Shown piece after piece: positions 11,260-22,310 of a stretch of 64,000 nucleotides of DNA. The notes beneath the pieces are model-generated. The model was given only the letters and a program-made list of their open reading frames with translations. It was not told the origin of the DNA and did no database searches. A program made the translations under genes and the position numbers. The stretch is from Massospora cicadina (lineage: Eukaryota; Entomophthoromycota; Entomophthoromycetes; Entomophthorales; Entomophthoraceae). Where the stretch lies: contig JAKSZP010009309.1 of assembly GCA_022478985.1 (NCBI GenBank), forward strand, positions 62,001 to 126,000. Reading direction: 5' to 3'. The stretch's first letter is position 1; every line of letters begins with the position of its first letter.

Positions 11260-11277
11260 TGGTGCTTACTACAGGGG
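11260..11277 (+). other. Primer-binding site of G7
   Basis: TGGTGCTTACTACAGGGG, two bases after the LTR end. No gag of this element follows; the sequence changes to minus-strand G8 within about 30-60 bp. Confidence 0.8.
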
Positions 11278-11439
11278 ATAGTTGAGTATCCAGCTCTCTG
11301 AAAGTTTACAGTTGGTAATAAATGTTGGCCTTGGTAAATAAAGAGTCATACACTCATGCACATCCATAGGAGGGGGATATGCGCGCATGGACCTCCCACA
11401 TAATACTCTTTACTATCAATATGATTTTATTTTTACAAA

Positions 11440-11790
11440 ATCCAAGATCAAGCCTTGATCTTCATCTTAGAATCTTTAGGGGTATCAAATACATGTGGGA
11501 ATCTATATCACAAGTGGGATGAAAATCCGCCATCATAATGTACAATGGAAGAGTATTCACAAAGAGACTGGGTCTCTAGGAGGAGGTTGTAGCTGGGGTT
11601 ATCCAGGGTGACAGCCAAGGTTTTTAGCGCCAATTTGCTAAATTGGATAGCCAATAATGAGTAGGCCCCAATAGATCAAGCACACTGTGGTCCAGTCATG
11701 CCATAATCTATATATAATGAGGCCAGTCAGAGGTAATATTGATAATTGAAATTTTTGATATAACATTTACAGGAGAGAAGCTGTTAAAAA
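11440..11790 (-). pseudogene. G8 protease remnant
   Basis: Minus-strand pieces YGMTGPQCA and PSYNLLLETQSLCEYSSIV align in order with G2 protease VYGTAGAE and SNYDLLIGTAFMQHYGAVV. The catalytic triad strand is not readable. It is the last recognisable part of G8 before the break. Confidence 0.6.
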
Positions 11791-11999
11791 TAGTATGAAC
11801 AGGAGCCTTATGAGCCCATATAGCAATTTAATTCTCCAAGCTTTCAAACTGAAGAAACAAGGGGAGAAACATATGAGAGTGATTGGAAGAAGAAAAAATA
11901 TTATGATATTTATCAACTAGTACCAATTTATATCTCTAGGTACAAAAACGTCAGATTTTTTATAAGAATTCAAGGGTACTTGAGGCGTCAAGGGTAGTC

Positions 12000-13930
12000 A
12001 GTTGTAGCGCCTCATCTTGAATAATGACTGCTTTTTCCCGTCTTTTTAGAAAGTCTCTTCCACCAATTCTTGGTATTATGGTGGAATACATCACAATAAA
12101 GACACTGAGGCTTTGGATTCTTTAATTTGCAATAACATTAAATGCAAGGTTGGCTGGTAAAGGCTGAGGTAGAGGCTTTTTACTATAGGGATGAAGCTGG
12201 TATATCATTATTGCCCTATTTGATCTTCTAGATTCAGCTAAAGTTGCTCTTGCATCTGATCACATATAATAAAAATTTTGATAAGAATCATGATGGAGAT
12301 CACTGTGTTTATAGCGTCATCTAAGGTGATATGGTTTGTGGTAACCAAGGGCTGAGTATGGGCATAGAATCAACTGAAAGAATTTGTAGAATCTCTCCTT
12401 TATTTAACAGATATCCATGAATGTCTGCTTTTAGTTGGCAAAGATCTGATTGCTTCTAAACTCCTAAACTAAGGATGTACAGACTTGATCTAACATTTGG
12501 CATCCTTCAGATAGGGAGTCATAATTTCACAAGATGAGTTAATCAAGAAAGCGTAAATATTCTTCACCTTATGGTGTTCAGTTACTTCCTATATAGAGCT
12601 CTTGTAAGCGCACAGGAAGGAGTCTATACTTTCTTGGCCTGGAGTGAATCTCTATAAAGCTTAATTAAGAGTTAGTTACATTAGGTGTATAAAGAGTTGA
12701 TGGATGGGACGGGGCAGACTCAAGGAATCTTAGTCTCAGCATAGCCTTAAGAGGCTACTGATCTAATTGTTGGCGCAACTCTTACAAGTCATCTTGAATT
12801 TCTACTCAATGTTTATTTAGAGGAGCAACGGAAGCCTCAAGGTTTTCCCTTCAGAGATTGACTCTTAGCGCGTTGAAGCAGAAGTTAGTCTCTTGACTAC
12901 TCAGAAAAGTCTCAAAACTGAAAAAAGTGTTTAGGTTAAGTGAGGTAATTATCAGTCACCTTTGCAAATGCGCTAAGGCTGCCCATCACATTTGACAAGG
13001 CATTAAGCGTGAGTCTGAGATCCAATGGGACACCATCTAGGTGGATTTTACACCCTTGAGATGAATTCTTATCTGTTCCCATAAAGATGCAATTGCAATA
13101 AGATTTCCTGATTCCAAGACTCTTTTTAAATTATTTGGAGCTGAAATCAAGGAAACAGATGGCCCTTGGGGGCCGCGAGGACCTTCAGGCTCTTCTGCTC
13201 TCCAATCCTTGGGGCACTTTTGTGAGATGCTAATTCCTGATAGCACTGTTGTAACGCCAAAAGAAGGCTTTAATTTTGTCAAGATGGTGACCTCAAAAAT
13301 ATTTGAGGACTAATACATACTAGAAGAGATGGTACTTAAGGTAACCAGAAATACCATTATCCAACATACTGAGCTGAATAAAAACTTCATTGAATAATAA
13401 GCAATTTTCTACATTGGCATACCAGTTATTGTGGATAAACAAGAAGATAGCATTGTAAAAATCTACAACAATTGAAAGCTAGGCTTGGGTAAAATTCTAG
13501 CTGTTTAGCTACCATATGATGATACATTCATACTAAATGTAGGATATGGTAGATGGCCTGATGGACAAAACTATGGAGGTGTTTTTGAATCCAAATATCA
13601 AATCTTCTGGGGCAGTTGGGCCAATGAATATAAGACCTGCATAGTAAAAGGTATGGTAGTAGCTCATATTCAACTGGAAAGGCCTCCCACAGAGAAGATC
13701 CATGCAGTAATTATAAATTTTATAGATATTTTTATAAAAGCTTTGATACTGTGTTTGATCAACAGAAGGTATATAAACTTGAATGTCCCAAAAATTACAA
13801 GCTTTCAGGATTAAGGGAGTCACCTAATATTTGGAAGCGTAGATCCATTAGGTTACACCCCTCAACCAATCTGCAGGTTGGTTCTCTTAACTAAAAATAT
13901 TTCATTTTCCGTGATGGACGTTTTCACTAG
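12000..13930 (-). pseudogene. G8 gag remnant
   Basis: A degenerate nucleocapsid knuckle lies at about 12060-12115, CLYCDVFHHNTKNW, with C-x2-C-x4-H-x4 spacing and the last Cys changed to Trp. Upstream (higher coordinates) are gag-core-like fragments (about 12.3-12.65 kb). Two open stretches, 81 residues at 13037-13282 and 96 residues at 13533-13823, lie between the primer site and the core. I do not recognise these two individually and treat them as the gag N-terminal region because of position. Many stops are present. Confidence 0.6.
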
Positions 13931-13941
13931 ATAGCTTAGAG

Positions 13942-13959
13942 GCCCTGTAGTGAGTACCA
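13942..13959 (-). other. Primer-binding site of G8
   Basis: Minus strand TGGTACTCACTACAGGGC, three or four changes from the sites of G1, G5 and G7. It places the G8 5' LTR to its right. Confidence 0.7.
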
Positions 13960-15119
13960 ATTTCCTGGATTATCAGTACTCTATACTGTATGCCAAGGTA
14001 AAAGAGGGTTTGAAGCTGTATAATATACAGAACTGTTGAAGCAACCATAAAAGAGGAGTGTTTAAGACATACTTAGTTAAAATAAAAGCTTTAGATATCT
14101 ATAGGATGGGTTGGGCGTACCCAAGAGGATCCTCTTAAATCCCTTTGATCAAGATCTTTCAAATTACTCCCAATCACCTGCTAAGCTAAGGTCTCCATTT
14201 TTCTCCTTTGTCAATGTCCTTTTGGCCATATTGATCAGATACACCCTTTGTGGGGTGTAGAGAGCTGACAAGTAAAAACCAGAAGGCTTTCCACTGGTTC
14301 TGACTCTTTTGATAAATGTCTACTTGGACCCTTCCAGTCCATCTTTTGCAGAAGGTCCTAGATGCAAAAAAGATTATTTGATAGCTGACTTGTAAATGCT
14401 CAATTGGTAAGGAAGAATTCTGATTTGTTTTCTATCTCAAATTCCAACAGGCTCCTTACAGTTGTCACATTTAACTAGGCAAAAGCTACATACAAGTCCA
14501 TAGTAGTGAGATTGTTCTTAAAATTTCAACCAATGTCACAGCTAGTGCCATAATTCTAGGTACAAAGCATCCCAAAAGGAGATCCAGGTAACTACCCTAT
14601 AAGGGTATAAAAGATTTTTAGAATTTATAATGAACTCTGTCAGGTTGATAGACAAGAAATGTACTGTGGCCCTACCAGCTGAGATTACCCATTAAAATAG
14701 TCCCACAAATGATAAAAAGTACTCAAATTTAGCCAAAACACCAAAAATAACAATATACAAGGTCAGAGTATGGGCAAAATTTGATTCGATGAGATTGAGC
14801 TGCTTAGCAATAGTTTCTAAGCTAGGATCTGATCTCAGAAACCTGATTCACCCACCCAAATACTTACCTTGATATTAGAAAAACTTTAAATAACTTTTCT
14901 TTCTTCTCAAATATACTCCTACAGCTAAGGACTAAATGTTTCATATAGTATATTTTTAATGTTACATATTTTATTTAACTGAGGCAAGCCGACCAGGGGA
15001 TGGACAATACTGAAACAGCAACTCCAAATCTAAACTAAGCAAAAACATGACTGACTGCCCTTAACGAGCATCAGAAAACGCAAAAGAAATGAGAAAACAA
15101 CCTAACAGGTGGCACAGAG

Positions 15120-16332
15120 GTGAGCTTCTTATTCTACCATGGCGGAGGGGAAGGGGGATCAGGCGGATCATCATCTTCCTTGGGATTAGCATTGAAAAAC
15201 GTATCAGTACTGATACCAAAGGGGTTGGGGCATAAGCAGGATTGGGGTTGAGGTGAGGTAGATAGCAGTTGAGCTTGACAATTTGGGCTGGATGAAAGCC
15301 TTTATGAGGTTGGCAACATGGTGTTCATCTTGGATGCGGGTTTCAGAAAGTTGGGCCAATTTGCAATGTTTGATCTGGTGATATGTGTAGATGGGGAAAA
15401 ATCTGCCAGATAAATGATACATTTGACAGTGGTGGTAGCAGTTTTATGAAGGCGTTGGATTTCCTCTTTTGCAGTAGGAGGAAAATTGGAGGGGAACAAG
15501 GGGGATGAAGCCCTTTTTTAAATTCAGCGATGGGTTTTGCCACATCTTTGCAAAGATGGCAATGTTTGGGTAAGGCCACTGTGGCCTCGACAAGCTGATG
15601 GTCACTTTGGTATGGGATATCATTGGGTTTGGGGACAATTGTTTGGGTGGGAGTGGGGTATCAAAGACTGAATTCATAAAAGGTTCTAAGTTGATTGGTT
15701 TAGCCAGAGGTGGTACAGTTTCACCAGATCTGGTTACTTCATCCAATAAGTCCCAGGGATTTTGGTTAACTTGGATTGATTCTGTGATAGGTGGGTGTGG
15801 TTTGGTAAGTTTTGGGGTGGGAAAATTTTTAAATGAAATATGGGTCCAAACCTGCTCTTGATTGGTTGGCATGGGTGGAAATTGGCTGGCTTGGTTTTGG
15901 GTTGCAAGATTTTGCTGCTGGTTTGTTGAGCGCACTGCCTAGGTGGCAGACAAAATCCCCACTCAAATGCTGTTGGTGTGGCCACCTGGGCGGAGATGGC
16001 AGTGTTCGCATGGTTCAAATTGTAATGACATACTTTCTTTGTATGGTCCAATTTGTGGCATAGGGGGCAAATAATGTGACTGTTGTTGGTGCAAGCCTAA
16101 AAGGAATGATCAGGTGCAGATGGGAATAGGCATATGGAGGGATGTGCTGGGCCATGTTTAGCTGGTGGGGGTAATGGTGGTCATTGCCCAAGGTGCTGCT
16201 AGGTGCTCAGCACCATTTGGGACAAGGAATTGGAGGATGGGGTTTGTGCCATAAGTGGACAGCCCTGACATCAACTCCTCATATAAATTTTGAGGGGGAA
16301 GGTGGGAGGGAAGGTTTGTAAATGTTACCATG
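15120..16332 (-). pseudogene. R2 ORF, C-terminal two thirds (RNA-binding, zinc knuckle)
   Basis: From 16346 leftward the minus strand encodes VTFTNLPSHLPPQNLYEELM, aligning with VQFARLPSFLSPERLCHELM of R3. It is followed at about 16027-16068 by a complete knuckle, CPLCHKLDHTKKVC (C-x2-C-x4-H-x4-C). A proline-rich stretch follows, 163 residues open at 15444-15935, then a C-terminal segment (IKHCKLAQLSE, HHVANLIKAF) that also has a counterpart in R1/R3. There are several frame breaks. It is probably an ORF1/gag-like nucleic-acid chaperone; no enzyme domain is visible. Confidence 0.75.
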
Positions 16333-16835
16333 TGTCTCGATTCCAATATGACTGGATGATAAGCACTAAGTCAATATGGTGAATCAAAAGGAATCCATTG
16401 GAATCGAACCAGTAATGGTAATTTAAGCGCTTGAAATAAGGCGATGTTAACATTTGACAAATACAAATGAAATTGCCTACAATTAGGGTGATAGTGAATT
16501 AGAAAATAACTAGTCAGAACGAGGGGAACAGTGGAATAAAATAGTCCAAAGCTATGAGCGTGGTATCATCCAAGCCGCTGTAATATAAGCAAGATGGGCG
16601 ATTAAGAGGAGGGTTGTTGTTTAGTGAGTTAAGAAGCAGAATATAGAAGAATCCGCGTTATTAAGGATATTTAATAAAAGAGGTTGTGGGAGCAAGTGCT
16701 CCATATTTATTTATAAGTTTATACTGTTGGTTCTTGGACAATAATCATCATATCGTTGGTTCCAATTGCTCAGTGGGTCAAAGCCTGTACTGAATTTGCC
16801 AGCGTATCTATTTTGATACTGCCAATTTTACAGCA
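16333..16835 (+). repeat. 5' LTR of G2
   Basis: TGTCTCGATTCC...TTTTACAGCA, matching 21804-22305. Confidence 0.95.
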
Positions 16836-16836
16836 G

Positions 16837-16854
16837 TGATGCTCACTACAGGGG
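16837..16854 (+). other. Primer-binding site of G2
   Basis: TGATGCTCACTACAGGGG, one base after the LTR; two changes from the shared 18-mer. Confidence 0.82.
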
Positions 16855-16899
16855 GCCCATTGATCAGTAACAAAATAATAAAATTCAAAATCGCCTGCT

Positions 16900-17900
16900 A
16901 TGTCTCCCCTAGGTTGCTTTGAAAAGAAATCTGCATGACATAATAAGACCATTGCATATGAGGAGTTGAAACTTGCATTGGACACGGTGCTCAAAAGACA
17001 AGATGAGCTGCTCCAGGAAGTCTGCTGTGCTCAGCTGCCGCCTTTTGATTGCAAAGGCAATATTCATGGATTCTTTTGACAATTTGAGTTTGCAACTGAA
17101 GGTGCCTCAGACTGGTTCAGGGCGAAACTGTTAATCTCCACCTTGGATGTCAGAAGTGCTGATCAAGTTGTTTGTTACCTTCCAGACAGTTTTGTTACTT
17201 ACCAAGAAGTCAAAGAGACAGTGATACGGTTGTTTGGCGGAAAAGCAAAGATGTCTCAGTGGAAAGCTGAGTTTCTGACCATCAAGATTCAAAAAATGAG
17301 AGTCTCAATACATTCACTGAGAAGTTTACAACGGAAGCACATGAGTTGATTGGGGCTGGGATTCTAGCTGAAGCTGATGTATGCATTGCAATGGCCTCTG
17401 AGGTGAAGCCATATCCTGAGCTGTACAATGTTATGGCCTCATTGTTAGAGGATAAAGTACCTCTTCTAAACTTATTCAGTTTGTACGTGGTTAGCTGTAA
17501 ATTTCTCTCCACCCAATATTGAGTGGGTCCTCACTGTCACTGAGGCCTACCTTAACCATGGGGGAGGAAAGCAACCCATTAATGCAGATGATGCCAGGAT
17601 ACTCCCCGCGGCTCACCATCTGTCCCATAACTGCTGAGCAACAACTGCCTGACTACTGCTTTGGCCCTAACTACACTGATCGACAGCTGGCAGTCTACCA
17701 ATGTGGGTCTGGTTATGCCAATCATCTTTGGAATAACTTTCCAAATGGGCCAACTTATATTAAGCACAGACGTAGGCCCTATGGAGTAAGTTGCTTTAAT
17801 TGCGGTCGCACTGGGCACATGGGACGATGGTGCCCTGATCAACAGATCCCTTGCATACAACAGGATCTAGGTTATCAGGGAAAAGTCATAGTGGAGTAGT
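16900..17900 (+). pseudogene. G2 gag
   Basis: The core region at about 17.06-17.35 kb includes FEGASDWF- and LFGGKAKMSQWKAEF-type gag helices. The segment 17519-17899 is open for 126 residues and ends in a complete knuckle, CFNCGRTGHMGRWC, at 17792-17833. Frame changes near 17.35 and 17.5 kb interrupt it. Gag forms the particle and its knuckle binds RNA. Confidence 0.85.
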
Positions 17901-18770
17901 GACGGGGCTCACTACTTCCACTTTCTCAAATTCATACGTCCCACCTGAAGCTACTGTATTAAGTGCAGCAGAAGCCTCCCAGTATGATGCTGCTTCCCTC
18001 TACCAACAGCCAGTTGGGGGAGTAAATGTGCTGTCTCAAATACAAGTTAAAGAAATGGCGGACACAAGGTTTCTGGAGCAACTAAAGCCTTACGCTTGCC
18101 AAATGTTTGACCAAAGCTCACCAGACCAGCTAGAACCATTTGCAGATGCATTGTCTCTAAGAGGAGTAGAGGTCGCCCTTCCAGTGGATGATATTAAATC
18201 AGAGTACCCTGCAGTTGGTGCAAGTATTATAAACTTCCTGGAAAAATGTGAACAGCTGAATGTACATGTAGTAAATAGCCAGCATTCATCTTACTCAGAG
18301 TGCACCTACTGTGACATTATGGTAGCCAAGACCTGAGTATGAGCTATAATTGATATAGGCTCTCCTGTTAACATTGTCTCCACTAAGTTAATGGCGAAGT
18401 TATCTTTAAAGCCTGACATAGACCACTGGATGGTGTATGGGACTGCTGGGGCGGAAACCACGGTCTCTGAAAAAGCATATAACGCGCTTCCCTTGCGGTT
18501 CAGATCCATTGTTGTGGTGGCTCCAGTGGTAGTATTACCAAATAGCAACTATGATCTGTTGATTGGGACTGCTTTTATGCAACACTATGGGGCTGTTGTT
18601 GACATGATGGAAGAGACCCTCGCTATTTTGGGGCAGCGGATCCCAATTTATTTTACCTCCAGGGGAGTACCAAAGGATCCAGTGCATACAAGCCATATCA
18701 ACCTCGCCTATAGTGATGGGGTATGGCCTGTTTGCTACCATTGACTAAAGTGCAAAACTTGGGCCCTTCC
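17851..18770 (+). pseudogene. G2 protease region
   Basis: A 161-residue open stretch (17851-18336) links gag to protease. After a stop, the active site reads AIIDIGSPVNIVS (about 18340-18380), Ile replacing the Thr/Ser of D-[ST]-G. The second half SNYDLLIGTAFMQHYG is intact within the 117-residue stretch 18391-18744. The overall layout is that of a retropepsin, probably inactive. Confidence 0.85.
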
Positions 18771-18827
18771 CCAGCAGATCTATGAATATCAAGGGATACT
18801 CTTTGAGTGGCAGGGCTCATATTCATC

Positions 18828-19058
18828 CTTTCTGGCCATCAAGTCTTAGTGAATACTGAGTTAGAGGTAGAAGTGCCAAGTGGGTTATATGGGGAAGTTA
18901 TTGGGCTCTATCATCAAACACGGTTTGATCTGCATGTGGCTCCAGGAATTATACTCCTGGGACATGAGGAGATAAAGGTTTTGTTAGCAAACCTGCAGAG
19001 CGAACCAATGCAAATCTGCTGCCACCAAACTATAGTGTATCTACATCTGATTCCCATA
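18828..19058 (+). CDS. G2 dUTPase-like domain (within open frame 18807-19535)
   Basis: Residues ~8-84 of a 242-residue open frame carry, in order, GHQVLVNTELEVEVP (cf. V-D-T-G...I-P of motif 1 side), GLYGEVIG, DLHVAPGII, EEIKVLLANL and TIVYLHLIPI. This is the strand order and motif order of trimeric dUTPases (P-x-G-x-Y-G, then G-[VI]-[IL]-D-x-x-Y, then R-I-A-Q-L). The motif-3 Asp and Tyr are Leu and His, so catalysis is doubtful. The frame continues into RT (SPWASPVLIVKKKDGTNQ). G4 holds the better-preserved version. Confidence 0.72.
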
Positions 19059-19139
19059 GATGAGGTCCATCAGGTTCATGATTTTGGATCATTGGATGAA
19101 TTTGGACTACCGCTTGAACCATTGGTCAATGTACTAACA

Positions 19140-20040
19140 GTGGTACCATGGAGTAATTTAATGGGATTAATGAATGAACAAAAAGATCAAGCAATGACTT
19201 TATTTCAGAAATACAAGGGAATTTTCGCTGTCAATGATCACAATTTAGGGTGTGCTTGGGGGTGGTCCATGATATTGGACACCGGTGATCATCCTCCAAT
19301 AAGGTCTCAGCCAATCCGCTGCTCTCAGGCAGCGGAAGATGTGGTTACTGAAGAAATTGACAAGTTATTACAACAAGGGATGCTTGAGCCATCCAAGAGC
19401 CCATGGGCTTCGCCTGTTCTGATAGTAAAAAAGAAGGATGGCACCAACCAGGTAGTAAAAGACTATCAGAAGCTTAACAGTATTACAAAAAAGGATTCAT
19501 ACCCCTTGCCAAAAATGGATGACGCCCTGGACTGATTAGGGGGTGCCCACTACTTTTCTGTGATGGACTTAATATCAGGCTACTGGCAAATCGAGTTACC
19601 CTTGGCAGAACAGGAAAAATGTGCTGTGATCACCTCTAAAGGCCTTTTTCAACCAACATGGATGCCTCAAGGACTGTGTAACGCTCCTGCTACTTTTCAG
19701 CGAGCCATGGACACTATTCTTGGCGACCTGAAACTGTCATGCGTCCTAGTATACCTCAATGATATTAACGTTTTCTCTTGGACCTTTTTGGAGCACCTCG
19801 ACCACCTTGAAGCAGTATTCTGCCAGCTGGCTGAGGCGAACATTAAAATTAAACCTCAAAAGTGTAACTTTTTCAAAGATCAGCTAGAATACCTGGGTTT
19901 TGTGGTAGACTCAACTGGGCTGCAGCCACAACTGGCTAAGGTGGAGGCCATCAGCAAAATGACTACACCTAATAGTAAGTGTGACATACAGGTATTTCTG
20001 GGGATGGTCAGTTACTACTGACGTTTTATCCCTAATTTTA
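19140..20040 (+). pseudogene. G2 reverse transcriptase
   Basis: Open from the N-terminal finger (SPWASPVLIVKKKDG) to 19535, where TGA (19533-19535) stands for the Arg of ALD-R-LGGA. It is then open 19560-20021 through MDLISGYWQIELP, MPQGLCNAPATFQRAMD and VYLNDINVFS. The catalytic YxDD is YLND, its first Asp changed to Asn. A second TGA (20019-20021) again stands where Arg is expected (YY-R-RF). Both stops fit CGA to TGA change. Confidence 0.93.
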
Positions 20041-20066
20041 GCTGTATTGGGGGCCCGCTATTTGAG

Positions 20067-20696
20067 TTGTTAAAAAAGGACGCTGGGTTTGAGTGGACAG
20101 AACATTGTCAATCCGCTTTTGATGCACTCTGTACAGAGTTGAGAAGTGCACCGGTGTTGCAATATCTAAACTTTGACTGGAAATTTATTGTTCAGATGGA
20201 TGCATCCCTTTCTGCTGTTGGGGCAGTACTTTCTCAGGAAAATGATGAGGGAGAAGAACATCCTGTTGAGTTCTGTAGCCATAGTCTAAACTGTCATGAT
20301 CATAACTATACTGTGACCAAGCAAGAGTGCTTAGCAGTAATCTACACATATAAACAATTCAGAGTCTATCTGCATGGGGTAAAGTTTAAAGTTGTAACTG
20401 ATCACGCGTCATTACGCTGGTTGCAGAATCTCAAAGAACCAGAAGGACGGTTGGCTCAATGGGCTCTCAAGTTACAGGCTTACAATTTTGAGATTCTCCA
20501 TCAGCTGGGAGCAAAGCATCAGAATGCTGACTGTTTATCTTGGTTACCAACTATTGCGGTGACAGCGGACCTTAGTGACGTGATGTATGATAAGATGCTC
20601 AGTGGAGAATATGATGACGAACCGCCCCAAGTAATCAAAGTGTTAAATGAATTGCATATGAATACCTTCCAATGGAATGGAGAACTGTACAAATGA
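20067..20696 (+). CDS. G2 RNase H and connection domain
   Basis: 209 residues open. QMDASLSAVGAVLSQ gives the first catalytic Asp, KQECLAVIYTYKQFR the Glu and VVTDHASLRWL the second Asp, followed by HQLGAKHQNADCLSWLP. RNase H removes RNA from the RNA/DNA hybrid during reverse transcription. This is the best-preserved enzyme domain of G2. Confidence 0.92.
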   Translation: MLKKDAGFEWTEHCQSAFDALCTELRSAPVLQYLNFDWKFIVQMDASLSAVGAVLSQENDEGEEHPVEFCSHSLNCHDHNYTVTKQECLAVIYTYKQFRVYLHGVKFKVVTDHASLRWLQNLKEPEGRLAQWALKLQAYNFEILHQLGAKHQNADCLSWLPTIAVTADLSDVMYDKMLSGEYDDEPPQVIKVLNELHMNTFQWNGELYK

Positions 20697-20779
20697 ATTG
20701 GTGATTCTACGGTGATTTTCTGCAGCCCTCCACATGACTGGGAATTATTATGAGTGCCCACAGAGCAGTCAGGCATGGT

Positions 20780-21760
20780 GGCGTGCATAAGACTATGGAG
20801 TTGTTATGCCCATGATACTACTAGGAAAGTATGAGTTTTGATGTGCTCAAAACTATTTCCTGTTGCCATCAGTGCCAAGTGGAGAAGTCATTCTGCCATA
20901 CAACGTCATATCAGTTGGTAAAACCACATTTCGCTTGGCATACAGTCTCCCTTAATGTCATTGGCCCCTTGCCAAAAGGAGCCAACCGTTGTAAGTACAT
21001 TCTAGTGGCTATCGACCACTTGACTTGGTGGGTTGAAGCAAGGGAGATATGAGACTTGGGGGCAGTTACAGTGGCTAAATTCGTGTTGGATGCATTATTC
21101 AGTGGCACAGCTACCCTCAGTTTATTCTCGTTAGAAATGGCACCAATTTCACCTCACATATCCTTAAGCTGAATGAGCTTATGGGAATCTGCGGAGTTCT
21201 GATGACCCCATACCACCCCCAAGTCCAATGGAATAGTCGAATGAGTGAATGGACTCTGGTGAACATTTTCTGAAAATTAGTAATGGATCACTCTTTCAAT
21301 TGGAGCTCTCTTCTTTCCACTGCCATGTTTGCTTATAACATTAGTTACCATTCTGCCGCAGGGAAAAGTCCCTTCCAACTACTATATTGTCAACTGCCCA
21401 CTCTTATGGCATTACTTTATGCATGTGTGGAAGACACTGGTGGAGTAGACCCCCATTGCTATTTGACTAACCTTGCAAATATTCTGATAGAATTGCAAAC
21501 TGAAGCCTATTCCTTCAGCTAAGCCAAGAAGATCAGGAATCAGGCCACAGATCAGATACATTGAAGCGGGTTAGCACAGTTCAAGGAAGGTGACATGGTT
21601 CTCTTCCATGACCAGCATGGGTTTGGCCAGAAGCACAAGCTGGCCAGTATATGGATTGGTCCATTTGAAGTCATTGAGAAAACTGGGGTCAATGAATCAC
21701 TACAAGGACCCCGTTAGTGGTTGAATCATCAACTGAGTGCATGCAAAATTCCTTTAGGCA
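20780..21760 (+). pseudogene. G2 integrase
   Basis: The zinc-binding pair survives as CCHQCQVEKS (20.86 kb). The core has lost two acidic residues: SLNVIGP (Asp to Asn) and RNGTNFTS (DNG to RNG). The third region (HPQVQWNSRMSEW) is also altered. FAYNISYHSAAGKSPFQLLY and a GPY/F-like SIWIGPFEVIEK (about 21.64-21.69 kb) follow. Frameshifts are present, there is no chromodomain, and the domain is non-functional. Confidence 0.88.
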
Positions 21761-21803
21761 TATAAACAATAGGAGCCTCATCATCCAGTCAAGGAGGGTT
21801 TAA

Positions 21804-22305
21804 TGTCGCGATTCTAATATGACTGGATGATAAGCACTAAGTCAATATGGTGAATAATATGGAATCCATTGGAGTTGAACCAGTAATGGTAATTTAAGTG
21901 CTTGGAATAAGGCGATGTCAACATTCGACAAATACAAATGAAATTGCCTACAATCAGGGCAATAGTGAATTAGAAAAAGACTAGTCAGAACGAGGGGAAC
22001 AGTGGAATCAAATTAGTTTCAAAGCTATGAGCGTGGTATCATCCAAGCCATTGTAATATAGCCAGATGGGCGATTAAGAGGAGGGTTGTTGTTTAGTGAG
22101 TTAAGAAGCGGAATATAGAAGAATACGCGTTATTAAGGATATTTAAGAAAAGAAGTTGTGGGAGCAAGTGCTCCATATTTATCTATAAGTTTATACTGTT
22201 GGTTCACGGACAACAATCATCATATTGTTAGTTCCAATTGCTCAGTGGGTCAAACCCTGAGCTAAATTTGCCGGCATATCTATTGATACCGCCAATTTTA
22301 CAACA
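21804..22305 (+). repeat. 3' LTR of G2
   Basis: TGTCGCGATTC...TTTTACAACA, preceded by a purine tract and followed by the target duplication CCATG. Confidence 0.95.
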
Positions 22306-22310
22306 CCATG

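Larger units (their letters stand above)
11300..14950 (-). mobile_element. Gypsy element G8, 5' part only
   Basis: On the minus strand this holds, from right to left, a presumed 5' LTR (about 13.96-14.95 kb, right limit unclear), a primer-binding site, gag with a knuckle, and protease. It stops near 11.3 kb without RT or integrase. The protease end abuts the G7 start head-on. The 5' LTR has no second copy in the window, so its limits rest on the position of the primer site. Confidence 0.7.
16333..22305 (+). mobile_element. Ty3/gypsy LTR retrotransposon G2
   Basis: The element is structurally complete at 5973 bp: LTRs of 503 and 502 bp, a primer-binding site, gag, protease, dUTPase-like domain, RT, RNase H, integrase and a purine tract (AAGGAGGG at about 21791). 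It is flanked by the 5-bp duplication CCATG (16328-16332 and 22306-22310). The two LTRs are closely similar, so it is among the younger elements here, but coding frames contain stops and catalytic losses. Confidence 0.95.

Noticed and set aside
13037..13282. A frame with a collagen-like GPRGPQGP stretch (minus) as a distinct protein
   Set aside because: Only one short run in an 81-residue frame located inside the G8 gag region; no signal peptide or further repeats.
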